Shown here piece by piece: positions 8,245 through 15,659 of a stretch of DNA of 33,641 bases; position 1 is the first letter of the stretch; each line of letters starts with the position of its first letter. The notes under the pieces were generated by a model that had not been told where the DNA came from, did not search any database, and was given only the letters and a program-made list of their open reading frames with translations. Position numbers and translations under genes: made by a program. This DNA is from Rhodobiaceae bacterium (GTDB lineage Bacteria; Pseudomonadota; Alphaproteobacteria; Rhizobiales; Aestuariivirgaceae): positions 1 through 33,641 of the forward strand of contig VFJY01000077.1 in NCBI GenBank assembly GCA_009885825.1, given 5' to 3'.

Positions 8245-9597
8245 CTACTTATCCTTGTTAAACGGGTTCTTGCCACCACGCAGGCTGAACCTGATCGGCA
8301 CACCCGCCAAATCAAAGTCCTTCCGCAACGTATTCATCAAATACCGCTTGTAGCTGTCCGGCATTTTTGACAGCTGGTTGCCAAACACCGCGAATGTCGG
8401 CGGCCGCGAGCTCGCCTGCGTGGCGTAACGGATTTTAATGCGCCGCCCCGATGGTGCCGGTGGCGGGTTGCGCGCCAACGCCGCCTCAAGCCAGCGATTG
8501 AGCTGCGATGTTGTAATCCTGGCGCTCCAGCGATCAACTGCTTCAAACACAGCCTTCATCAACCTGTCGATGCCGCGCTCCTGTTTCGAAGACAGTGTTA
8601 CAACTGGAACACCGCGAATTTCCGGCAACACATCCTCAAGATCGCTATGAACCTCGGCGAGCTTCTTCTGCTTGTCTTCAACCAGGTCCCACTTGCTCAA
8701 GGCCAGAACAACAGCGCGGCCTTCCGTGGCCACCAGATCGGACAGCGCCAGATCCTGCCGCTCAATCACCATCGAAGCATCAATCAGAACAACCACACAA
8801 TCTGCAAAGCGGATGGCCCGCAGCGCGTCGGAAACCGCAAGCTTCTCGATCTTGCCCGTCACCCGTGATTTCCGCCTGATCCCCGCCGTATCCCAAAGCT
8901 TGATCTCGCGGCCCTGCCAGCTCCAATCCGTTGCGATGGCGTCCCGCGTGATGCCAGCCTCCGGACCCGTTAGCATCCGCTCTTCCCCAAGCATGGTGTT
9001 CACCAGCGTGGATTTTCCGGCATTGGGCTGGCCAATAATGGCGAGCCGCAAGGGCCGCGCCATTTCTTCTTCTTCAGTTTCTTCTGCAGCGGCCTCTTCG
9101 ACATCCGGCAGAAAATCCGCCACCGCGTCATAGATGCCTTCAATGCCTTCGCCGTGTTCGGCTGAGACCGCTATGGGTTCGCCAAAGCCCAGCGAATAGG
9201 AGTCCATCACGCCGGCTTCCGCCATGCGCGCTTCCGCCTTGTTGGCGATGAGGCGCACGGGCTTGCCAAATTTGCGGATTTTCTCGGCGAACATCCGGTC
9301 AATCGGCGTGATGCCAACGCGCGCGTCAATGACAAAGAACACCAGATCAGCCTCGCGCGCCGCCATCACCGACTGCTCGCTCATGCGGGCTTCGAGCGAC
9401 TCTTTTTTCGCGTCATCAAGGCCTGCCGTATCAAAAATACGAAACTTCATGTCGCCGATTGAGGCCATGCCCTCGCGGCGATCACGCGTCACGCCGGGCT
9501 GGTCATCCACCAGCGCGGTCTTGCGGCCAACCAAGCGGTTGAAGAGGGTCGACTTCCCAACATTGGGACGCCCCAAAATCGTCACTGTGAGGGTCAT
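8245..9597 (-). CDS. der: Ribosome-associated GTPase Der (EngA)
   Basis: 450-residue essential GTPase for 50S ribosome assembly. It has tandem G domains: the first P-loop GRPNVGKST (about residues 8-16) with DTAG, the second GQPNAGKST (about 190) with DTAG and SKWD, linked by an acidic stretch (EEAAAEETEEEE), followed by the C-terminal KH-like domain (RWLEAALARNPPPAPSGRR, then KIRYATQ). Its ATG overlaps the stop of the small lipoprotein gene (ATGA). It is the last gene of a minus-strand run starting near 12712. Confidence 0.98.
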   Translation of the reverse strand: MTLTVTILGRPNVGKSTLFNRLVGRKTALVDDQPGVTRDRREGMASIGDMKFRIFDTAGLDDAKKESLEARMSEQSVMAAREADLVFFVIDARVGITPIDRMFAEKIRKFGKPVRLIANKAEARMAEAGVMDSYSLGFGEPIAVSAEHGEGIEGIYDAVADFLPDVEEAAAEETEEEEMARPLRLAIIGQPNAGKSTLVNTMLGEERMLTGPEAGITRDAIATDWSWQGREIKLWDTAGIRRKSRVTGKIEKLAVSDALRAIRFADCVVVLIDASMVIERQDLALSDLVATEGRAVVLALSKWDLVEDKQKKLAEVHSDLEDVLPEIRGVPVVTLSSKQERGIDRLMKAVFEAVDRWSARITTSQLNRWLEAALARNPPPAPSGRRIKIRYATQASSRPPTFAVFGNQLSKMPDSYKRYLMNTLRKDFDLAGVPIRFSLRGGKNPFNKDK

Positions 9598-9845
9598 TGA
9601 ACCGTGCTGGACTCTTGATCAACAGGCGGAATGCAATCGGGGTCATCGGCCTTGCATTCGGCGGTTTTCTCGCCGGTCACTTCCGGGTCGCGCGCCGTCT
9701 GGACGTCGGGTGGCAAAATTTCCTCCCGCGCACCTGGCAAAACAGTATCATCAGTTTGGCCCGTCAGCCTTTTCACCTGGGAACAAGCCATCAGCGAAAA
9801 ACCCAGCGTGCCGATCAGAAAATATGTGATGAGGTTCCGGCCCAT
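9594..9845 (-). CDS. Small lipoprotein in the BamB position
   Basis: 83-residue predicted lipoprotein. A hydrophobic signal (LITYFLIGTLGFSLMAC) ends in a lipobox with Cys at about residue 21, and the rest is acidic and probably disordered, with a C-x-n-C pair (AECKADDPDC). It lies between a YfgM-like gene and der, exactly where bamB lies in many proteobacteria (yfgM-bamB-der). The post-lipobox segment TVLPGAREEILPPD resembles, as far as I can judge from memory, the linker that opens alphaproteobacterial BamB proteins, but no beta-propeller follows. It may be a reduced BamB replacement or an unrelated lipoprotein. Confidence 0.8.
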   Translation of the reverse strand: MGRNLITYFLIGTLGFSLMACSQVKRLTGQTDDTVLPGAREEILPPDVQTARDPEVTGEKTAECKADDPDCIPPVDQESSTVQ

Positions 9846-9848
9846 CGT

Positions 9849-10502
9849 TCACTTGTCCAACAATGGCGTGAGGAGCTGGATCATCACCTGCGCCCGCTCG
9901 CGCATATCCGGCGGCGTATCCGCATCAGCGAAATTGGCATTCATGTAACGGTCAGCCATGGCATAATCTCCTGTGCGAAATGCCGAAACACCAAAAATTT
10001 CCCGCGCCGCGTGCCGCCACGCCTGCCCCTCCTTGTCAAAGCTCCCCAACCGCGCCAACAGCTCGTCAGGCTTCACGGTATCAGCCAGCAAATACCCGGC
10101 ACGAATACGCGCCAGGTCACGCAAAGTCGGATCAACTGATTGATCCGCGGCAATCGCATCAAATACCGCGACAGCTTCTTTCGTCTTGCCCTGCCCGCTC
10201 AGCACAATCGCTTCCTGCAGTCTGGCCAATTGCTTGAAACCCGGATGGTCAACCGCCATCAACGCCCTCAGGGCATCCTCTGGCTTGCCGTCGGTGGCCT
10301 TCTTCACGCCATCAAAATAGACGACAGCCGCCGCTTCGGATTGTTTTTTCTGATAGTATTGATAGCCCTTGGCGCCCGCCACGGAAGCCACGACAGCAAG
10401 ACACAAGACAATGAAATAATTGCCAAATTTTTCCCACAGCTTCTTGTATTGTTCTTGACGGACTTCTTCGTCCACCTCGCGAAAGAGGGATTCATCGCTC
10501 AC
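9849..10502 (-). CDS. YfgM-like TPR membrane protein
   Basis: 217-residue protein with a short cytoplasmic N-terminus (SDESLFREVDEEVRQEQYKK), one membrane helix (YFIVLCLAVVASVAGAKGY) and a periplasmic TPR-like region, matching the YfgM/TPR_21 family (ancillary SecYEG-linked chaperone in E. coli). The start is GTG, supported by AAGGAG 9 bases upstream; the nearby ATG is in another frame. It is 3 bases from the lipoprotein gene and thus linked to der, an arrangement conserved from gammaproteobacteria. Confidence 0.88.
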   Translation of the reverse strand: MSDESLFREVDEEVRQEQYKKLWEKFGNYFIVLCLAVVASVAGAKGYQYYQKKQSEAAAVVYFDGVKKATDGKPEDALRALMAVDHPGFKQLARLQEAIVLSGQGKTKEAVAVFDAIAADQSVDPTLRDLARIRAGYLLADTVKPDELLARLGSFDKEGQAWRHAAREIFGVSAFRTGDYAMADRYMNANFADADTPPDMRERAQVMIQLLTPLLDK

Positions 10503-10572
10503 AGCAAAAGGCTCCTTGAAAACACCGCTGTGGGTAAGCCAGCGAGAGGGCTAAATCAAGGCCTTTTCGAGA

Positions 10573-10686
10573 CTACGGTCCATACACGTCCCGAATGGCC
10601 TTGCGCGTCTGCAGCGTTATGTAAACCGCCATTGCGGCCCCGCAAGCCACGAAACCAATCACCAGGCCCAAGAGTTCTTCCGACAT
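10573..10686 (-). CDS. 37-residue single-pass membrane peptide
   Basis: An ORF with start ATG at 10686 and an upstream GGTGGGG Shine-Dalgarno. It encodes an acidic N-terminus (MSEELL), one hydrophobic helix (GLVIGFVACGAAMAVYITL) and a basic tail (QTRKAIRDVYGP). The amphitopic layout and good ribosome site make it a convincing small membrane protein. It sits between panB and the YfgM-like gene on the same strand. No family was recognised. Confidence 0.6.
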   Translation of the reverse strand: MSEELLGLVIGFVACGAAMAVYITLQTRKAIRDVYGP

Positions 10687-10748
10687 AGATCCCCACCTTC
10701 ATCGACAGAAGGTCATTGGACGGCATTATGGTTAACAATTGATTAAGC

Positions 10749-11567
10749 CTAATCCTTCACCTCGTAAGTGTTCTCCGGCATCGGAAATTTGCGGGCCCGC
10801 ACGTCCTCGGCATAGGAGCGGATGGCATTCTCTATGGCCTTGCCAACTGCGCCAAATTCCTTGACGAATTTTGGAACCCGGGGCGATAGGCCCAGCATAT
10901 CCTCCATCACCAGAATTTGCCCGTCGCACGCCGGCGAAGCGCCAATGCCGATGGTGGGTATCGCAACTGACTTTGTGATCTTCGCGGCCAAGGGTTCAAC
11001 GATTGCTTCCAGCACCATGGAAAAAGCGCCGGCTTCGGTCACAGCCTTCGCATCATCCTCGATCATGGCCCACTTGTCCCGCGTGCGCCCCTGGGTCTTG
11101 AAGCTGCCGAGCACATTGATCGATTGCGGCGTCAAGCCAATATGCGCCATGACCGGAATGCCGCGCTCCGTGAGGAAGCGAATGGTTTCCGCCATGCGCG
11201 CGCCTCCCTCAAGCTTGATCGCCCCGCACTCGGTTTCCTTCATCACACGGGCCGCATTGCGAAACGCCTGGGCCGGGCTTTCCTCATAGGAGCCAAACGG
11301 CATATCAACCACCACCAGCGCCCGCTTGGCGCCCCGCATCACGGAGCGCCCATGCAGGATCATGAGGTCAAGCGGCACAGGCAGCGTTGATTCAAAACCA
11401 TGCATCACCATGCCCAGAGAGTCGCCCACCAAGATGAAATCCACATATTTGTCGGCGATGGCGGCTGTATGCGCATGGTAAGAAGTGAGCGACACGATGG
11501 GATCGCCGCCTTTGCGCGCCGAAATATCAGGGGCGGTCAATCGTTTGGTCGGGTTCTGAACTGACAT
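10749..11567 (-). CDS. panB: 3-methyl-2-oxobutanoate hydroxymethyltransferase
   Basis: 272-residue ketopantoate hydroxymethyltransferase, first step of pantothenate/CoA synthesis. It uses 5,10-methylene-THF and Mg2+. Conserved segments are [14 protein letters not shown], the metal aspartates in [13 protein letters not shown] and [11 protein letters not shown], the Glu in AIKLEGG, and [14 protein letters not shown]. Length matches the family. It lies 9 bases after the nnrU pair; panC is not in the window. Confidence 0.97.
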   Translation of the reverse strand: MSVQNPTKRLTAPDISARKGGDPIVSLTSYHAHTAAIADKYVDFILVGDSLGMVMHGFESTLPVPLDLMILHGRSVMRGAKRALVVVDMPFGSYEESPAQAFRNAARVMKETECGAIKLEGGARMAETIRFLTERGIPVMAHIGLTPQSINVLGSFKTQGRTRDKWAMIEDDAKAVTEAGAFSMVLEAIVEPLAAKITKSVAIPTIGIGASPACDGQILVMEDMLGLSPRVPKFVKEFGAVGKAIENAIRSYAEDVRARKFPMPENTYEVKD

Positions 11568-11576
11568 GTTGCAGCC

Positions 11577-12140
11577 TTATCTCGATAGCGCAAAAATCGG
11601 AACACCGATCAATGCAGGGTGAAGTTGCGTCATAATCCCATAAAGCGCCGCGCCGAAAATAAGAGACATTCCGTCGTGGCCCAATCGGATTTCCAAACTC
11701 GGGCGGATGCCATTTGCAGCCGCCACACCAATATGTGCGATGCTGCCGACAAGCAAACCACCAAAAAGGATCAGGCTGGCCATATCGCCGTTCGCAAAGC
11801 AATGCCCCGCCGCCCAGAAAATCACGGCCAGCCCCATGGGGAAGCGCAAACGCTGGCGCAGGGTTCCCCGAAACAAAAATATCCCCAAGCACAAAAAACC
11901 AACGAACGTGAGCAAGTAATTGACATACCAGCCCCAGGGCCGCGGTTCATAAACCGGAATGAACTCCGCCATTCTCCAGCCCATTACTATCACAGCCAGC
12001 GCGATGACGGAGGCAACACCAAATGCCGGGCCATACATTCGCTCGCCAACCCGCTGCTTGGCCATGGCCTTAAGCGCCGGAACAGCGGCCACGCCGTGCA
12101 AAGCCACAAACAGCAAAACGCCGAAACCGAGTAGAATCAT
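11577..12140 (-). CDS. NnrU family membrane protein (second of pair)
   Basis: 187-residue integral membrane protein with about five helices and the NnrU arrangement, including AGHCFANGDMASLILFGG, which corresponds to the conserved heme-ligand/His region of the family. NnrU proteins were named from denitrification clusters and are related to the heme-containing carotenoid isomerase Z-ISO. No denitrification gene is nearby. Its ATG overlaps the stop of the upstream paralogue (ATGA). Confidence 0.85.
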   Translation of the reverse strand: MILLGFGVLLFVALHGVAAVPALKAMAKQRVGERMYGPAFGVASVIALAVIVMGWRMAEFIPVYEPRPWGWYVNYLLTFVGFLCLGIFLFRGTLRQRLRFPMGLAVIFWAAGHCFANGDMASLILFGGLLVGSIAHIGVAAANGIRPSLEIRLGHDGMSLIFGAALYGIMTQLHPALIGVPIFALSR

Positions 12141-12712
12141 CTCACAACCGGCAGGTTAAGCACGTAAGGATGGAAGCCAAACAGAAATACGACGTAAAGC
12201 ACCATGCCGACGATGACCGCATTCACATCTGAGCGCGGTTGCGGTTCATGGAGCGGCCACTTTCCGCGCGCCGTTGAAACAATGATGTCAAGCAACGCCA
12301 GCGCCAAAAAAGTGCCGAACATCAAGACCGCGTGGACCCGTCCGTTGGACAGTAGATGCCCGAATGACCACAATGCAATGCCAATGGAAAAGGGGTTGCG
12401 AAGCCAGCGCTTCAAATATCCCCGGCCATGGAAAGCGCCAATGCTTATGAATGCCAAAAGAACCAGCAGCATGGTGACGTGGCGCATGCCACCTGGCGGT
12501 TCATAAAGAAAGTTGCCAGCTTCCGGTCCGGCGCTGAGCTGCCGGTAGCCCATGATCATCACACCCAGGCCAACGAGCGCCGCCACCGAGTACACGCCCT
12601 TATATGCCCCCTCGCCCATGCGCGCTTTCAGTTTATCGCGCGAGACCGGCAGCAACATCGAGTACAGGTGCAGCACCGTGAAAATTCCAAGGCCAACAAT
12701 CAGATACGACAT
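12137..12712 (-). CDS. NnrU family membrane protein (first of pair)
   Basis: 191-residue paralogue of the following gene, sharing WSFGHLLSNGRVHAVLMFG with WAAGHCFANGDMASLILFGG. It has about five membrane helices starting at residue 3. I chose the ATG at 12712 because GGAGGAG lies 7 bases upstream; an in-frame codon further up lacks such a site and would add a polar extension. It is first in the minus-strand nnrU-nnrU-panB run. Confidence 0.86.
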   Translation of the reverse strand: MSYLIVGLGIFTVLHLYSMLLPVSRDKLKARMGEGAYKGVYSVAALVGLGVMIMGYRQLSAGPEAGNFLYEPPGGMRHVTMLLVLLAFISIGAFHGRGYLKRWLRNPFSIGIALWSFGHLLSNGRVHAVLMFGTFLALALLDIIVSTARGKWPLHEPQPRSDVNAVIVGMVLYVVFLFGFHPYVLNLPVVR

Positions 12713-12850
12713 GAAAATACTCCTCCAAAAGACATTTGCCACATTCCGGCCATGCCGCCAACCATCTCCTAAATTATCGTTGCCGATTGGGTATACGCGG
12801 GCCAAAAGCCGTGATAACTAGGGCCTCAAATTCAGACTGATGGGGAGAAT

Positions 12851-13618
12851 ATGGCAATGAAACCAACACTTATACTCGTGGGCGCCGACAAGGGCGGCGT
12901 CGGCAAAACCACTGTTTCACGCGCTCTGCTCGATTTTTTTGCGCGCAAGAACGTGCTCACGCGCGCTTTCGATACGGAAAATCCGCGCGGCACCCTGAAG
13001 CGCTTCTACCCCGCCAACACTGAAATCATCGATCTCGGCAATGTCGCCCACCAGATGAAACTTTTGGACACCATGGAAACGTCCAATGTGCCCGTTACAA
13101 TTGTGGACTTCAAAGCCGGCAACATGTCCTACGCGCTTGATATGTTCGATCGCATCGGAGCCCTTGAAGCCGCCCGCAATGGCGCCTTCAATCTTGGCCT
13201 GTTCCACGTCATTGGCCCATCGATTGCCTCCCTTGATGAAATCGGCGAAATCTCGCGCTATCTCAAAGGCATCAACTATGTGGTCACCCGCAACTTCATC
13301 AATGAGACAAACTTCTTCGAGTGGGACCAGGCGACCCAGCGCAAGTATTTCGCGCAGATTCCAAAAGCCCAGGAAATCGCCGTGCCCAAGCTCAATGAAA
13401 TGGCCTACGAGCAGGTCGATCTCGCTGGCGTTACCTTCAAGGACTTCATCGACAATCGCGGCACTGATGGAGCGCCCGGTAAATACTCCTTCGTTCTCCG
13501 TGGCTATGTGAAGAAATGGTGTTCGGAGATCGACGAGCAGTTTGCCCATGTCAAACTGGTGCAGGACCTTCTCACCGGCGGACGTGAACCACAAGTTGCT
13601 GTAGCTGCGCAGGCCTAA
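12851..13618 (+). CDS. ParA/MinD-type P-loop ATPase
   Basis: 255-residue SIMIBI ATPase. The deviant Walker A with signature lysine is intact (ADKGGVGKTTVSRAL, about residues 12-26), a switch-like DTENPRGTLKRF follows, and a Walker B-like strand reads VTIVDFKAGN. After this the protein is unlike standard ParA and has no DNA-binding domain. The ATG follows GGGGAGA. There is no parB or parS here, so it is not a classical partition locus. It is followed after 17 bases by a shorter paralogue, and the two probably act together. Function unknown. Confidence 0.8.
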   Translation: MAMKPTLILVGADKGGVGKTTVSRALLDFFARKNVLTRAFDTENPRGTLKRFYPANTEIIDLGNVAHQMKLLDTMETSNVPVTIVDFKAGNMSYALDMFDRIGALEAARNGAFNLGLFHVIGPSIASLDEIGEISRYLKGINYVVTRNFINETNFFEWDQATQRKYFAQIPKAQEIAVPKLNEMAYEQVDLAGVTFKDFIDNRGTDGAPGKYSFVLRGYVKKWCSEIDEQFAHVKLVQDLLTGGREPQVAVAAQA

Positions 13619-13635
13619 ACCGGAACGGTTGGACA

Positions 13636-14322
13636 TTGGCATCGAAGCCAACCATTTACATCGTCTGCTCCGACCGGCACCGCAACGGCAAAACCTTGCT
13701 GGCGCGCGTGCTGGTCGACTATCTCATGCTCAATGGCAAAGACCCCTTCATCATTGATGCGACGTTTCCGGAAGGGCCGCTCCGGGCCGCTTTCCCCGGC
13801 CGCACCGCGCTGGTGGATTTTTCCCAAATCCAGGGCCAGATGAAAGTGTTCGACACAATCCTCGGCTCATCCGGCCGGGACTATGTCATCGACCTGCCCG
13901 CCCCCCAAACCGAAAATTTTTTCAAGGCCTTCAGGGAACTGGGCTTTCAATCGGAGGCACTCAAAACCGGCTTCCAAATCGTCGTTCTGTTCATCATCGA
14001 CAAGGAATACGCTTCGCTGAATGCAGCAGAAGATATTCGCACCCTTATCGCTCCCTCACTGCTCGTGAACGTGCGAAACCAGCATGTCGGAAGCATCCTC
14101 GACCAGCAAACCTATGGTCTCACTCTCGACGTGCCCATCCTAGACCGCGACATCGTGCCCCTCATTGAAGACAAGCGCTTCTCTCTCCGCGCATTCATCC
14201 TGGGCGACGTCTCGTCCCTCCCCGAACGCTACCACACCAAGCTCCGGATATTCCTGCATGCCATGATGACGTCCTTGCGCGAAATCGAACCGGCCATTTC
14301 ACTGGCGAAGCTGCAGGGCTGA
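13636..14322 (+). CDS. Degenerate ParA-like P-loop protein, paralogue of preceding gene
   Basis: 228-residue protein starting at TTG. No ATG or GTG start retains the P-loop, and its N-terminus (ASKPTIYIVCSDRHRNGKT) parallels that of the preceding ATPase (MKPTLILVGADKGGVGKT). The signature lysine is replaced by Arg and the glycines by His-Arg-Asn, but GKT remains, so it may bind nucleotide without normal hydrolysis. A Walker B-like strand is YVIDLPAPQTENFF. Other shared blocks are QGQMKVFDT versus AHQMKLLDT. This suggests duplication followed by specialisation into a heteromeric pair. Confidence 0.75.
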   Translation: MASKPTIYIVCSDRHRNGKTLLARVLVDYLMLNGKDPFIIDATFPEGPLRAAFPGRTALVDFSQIQGQMKVFDTILGSSGRDYVIDLPAPQTENFFKAFRELGFQSEALKTGFQIVVLFIIDKEYASLNAAEDIRTLIAPSLLVNVRNQHVGSILDQQTYGLTLDVPILDRDIVPLIEDKRFSLRAFILGDVSSLPERYHTKLRIFLHAMMTSLREIEPAISLAKLQG

Positions 14323-14344
14323 TTTCCCGCTCAATCGCTTAAAC

Positions 14345-14364
14345 ACTTAGGTATTCACCTAAGT
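14345..14364. promoter_or_regulatory. Palindromic operator of the ArsR-type regulator
   Basis: A perfect 8-4-8 inverted repeat (ACTTAGGT, 4 bases, ACCTAAGT) 45 bases before the regulator start at 14409. Location and symmetry fit an autoregulatory ArsR-family operator. Confidence 0.6.
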
Positions 14365-14408
14365 TTATGCCTGTTCTAGGGTCGCCTCGAATAGCGAGGC
14401 AGGCGCCA

Positions 14409-14750
14409 ATGACAGTCATGGCTGAATCAGTAAAACCCATCGATCACGTTTTTCGCGCCCTGTCCGATTCCACCCGCCGCCGTGTTCTGGAGCGCCTCAG
14501 CCGCAGTCCCGCCTCCGTCAGCGAGCTGGCCAGGCCCTTCAACATGGCGCTGCCATCCTTTGTCCAGCACATGAGCGTCCTCGAAGACTGCGGGCTGGTG
14601 CAGTCCCGCAAGTTGGGACGTGTGCGAACCTATGAGATCATCCCCAAACGCTTGAGACTCGCGGAGGACTGGATGGTCTGCCAGCGCGCCCTTTGGGAGC
14701 AGCGCCTCGACCAACTCGATACCTATCTCATCGATCTGAAGGAGAAATGA
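14409..14750 (+). CDS. ArsR family transcriptional regulator
   Basis: About 113 residues with a winged helix ([20 protein letters not shown], then [20 protein letters not shown] and [15 protein letters not shown]). It lacks the CxC metal site of ArsR/SmtB sensors, so it belongs to the non-metal subgroup found next to AHSA1 proteins. An in-frame ATG at 14367 exists, but it abuts the operator palindrome; the ATG at 14409 follows GAGGCAGG and is preferred. It ends 1 base before the SRPBCC gene. Confidence 0.88.
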   Translation: MTVMAESVKPIDHVFRALSDSTRRRVLERLSRSPASVSELARPFNMALPSFVQHMSVLEDCGLVQSRKLGRVRTYEIIPKRLRLAEDWMVCQRALWEQRLDQLDTYLIDLKEK

Positions 14751-14751
14751 A

Positions 14752-15225
14752 ATGATCCTCTTCAAACTCGATCCCAGGCTCGATCTCGTTCTGGAACGCA
14801 GCGTCGACGTGCCAAGGGAACTCGTCTGGGCGGCCTGGACCAAGCCCGAGCACATCGTCAAATGGTTCACGCCAGCTCCCTGGACCACGATAGACTGTGA
14901 AATCGATCTGCGCCCCGGCGGCATGTTCCGCACCATCATGCGCTCGCCGGAAGGAAAAGAATTCCCCAACATCGGCTGCTATCTCGAGGTCATTCCACAT
15001 GAGCGCCTAGTCTGGACCGACGCCCTCCTACCTGGCTACCGCCCCTCGGAGAAGCCGTTTTTCACGGCCGTCATTGCGCTGGAAAAGCAGGGCAAAGGCA
15101 CCCGCTACACCGCCACCGCCATCCACCGCGACGAGACGGGGAAAAAGCAGCACGAAGAAATGGGTTTCCACCAAGGATGGGGAACAGCACTCGATCAACT
15201 CGTGGCCCACGTCAAGAAGATTTGA
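14752..15225 (+). CDS. AHSA1/SRPBCC domain protein
   Basis: 157-residue START-like (AHSA1/CalC) domain protein. Hallmarks are the opening strand [44 protein letters not shown] and the C-terminal helix [17 protein letters not shown]. The fold has a hydrophobic cavity for small ligands. It pairs with the ArsR-type gene 1 base upstream, a very common two-gene operon whose ligands are mostly unknown. Confidence 0.9.
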   Translation: MILFKLDPRLDLVLERSVDVPRELVWAAWTKPEHIVKWFTPAPWTTIDCEIDLRPGGMFRTIMRSPEGKEFPNIGCYLEVIPHERLVWTDALLPGYRPSEKPFFTAVIALEKQGKGTRYTATAIHRDETGKKQHEEMGFHQGWGTALDQLVAHVKKI

Positions 15226-15233
15226 ACGGCTGG

Positions 15234-15253
15234 CCTATTCCCACTCGATGCTC
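15234..15253 (+). repeat. Outer att-like repeat matching guaA 3' end
   Basis: CCTATTCCCACTCGATGCTC matches CCTACTCCCACTCAATGGTC at the guaA stop (19747-19766) at 17 of 20 positions in the same orientation. On the minus strand it encodes SIEWE-stop, as guaA ends TIEWE-stop. Confidence 0.5.
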
Positions 15254-15306
15254 AACGAGCCACCTAATCGCTTGAATTGAAAGACTTTCCCCAATTGTGC
15301 GTCCGC

Positions 15307-15329
15307 AAATACCGTCAAAAATACCGTCA
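15307..15329 (+). repeat. Tandem 12-bp-period repeat
   Basis: Two exact copies of AAATACCGTCA (15307-15317 and 15319-15329), about 55-75 bases from the outer att-like repeat. Short direct repeats beside a core site resemble arm-type integrase-binding sites; this role is inferred. Confidence 0.5.
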
Positions 15330-15461
15330 GAAAATTTCACTGCGATTTCAGCTGCAATGTTGTGTCCGCCGAACGTCTTCGGCACCTGGCAGATTCAATT
15401 ACACGGACCAAAAAACTCAATCAATTTTTGCTTCTGGGCAATTTGAATGGAGCTCTCCGCC

Positions 15462-15585
15462 TTGAGCCGTTGCTCTTCCATCTCATCAGTTGCCTCGACG
15501 ATCGCGCTCGATCATTGTCACCACCAATCTTGCGTTCATTGATTGCCCCCGTGCACGTTGCGGTCTTGACCACCACTGCATGACT
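15462..15585 (+). pseudogene. IS21-family istB remnant
   Basis: Two frames carry pieces of the C-terminal half of the IS21 helper ATPase IstB: PLLFHLISCL in one frame, then RSIIVTTNLAFID in another, followed by a DHHC stretch like the LTHHC of IstB. The order and spacing match IstB, with a frameshift and an internal deletion. No IstA or terminal repeats were seen. Recognition is from memory of the family. Confidence 0.5.
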
Positions 15586-15659
15586 CAGGCAGGGGGATAA
15601 TGTGCCGGGCCATTGCCGTTTCTGATTGGAGATCTTGATCTCAATATGCAAGGATTCAA

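Larger units (their letters stand above)
15226..15659. other. Gene-free junction with island-edge features
   Basis: 434 bases without an intact gene. It contains a 20-base partial copy of the guaA 3' end (15234-15253), a minus-strand open frame of 33 codons ending in GSLSIEWE (15235-15336, no start codon seen), a 12-base-period tandem repeat (15307-15329) and an istB remnant (15462-15585). It reads as the outer edge of a decayed integrated element. Confidence 0.6.

Noticed and set aside
10556-10738. 60-codon minus-strand open frame
   Set aside because: It overlaps the 37-residue membrane peptide in another frame, has a poor start context and Gly/Arg-rich composition without a hydrophobic pattern.
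15307-15329. Short tandem repeat considered as a CRISPR
   Set aside because: Only two copies of 11 bases with a 1-base spacer; no array and no cas genes.
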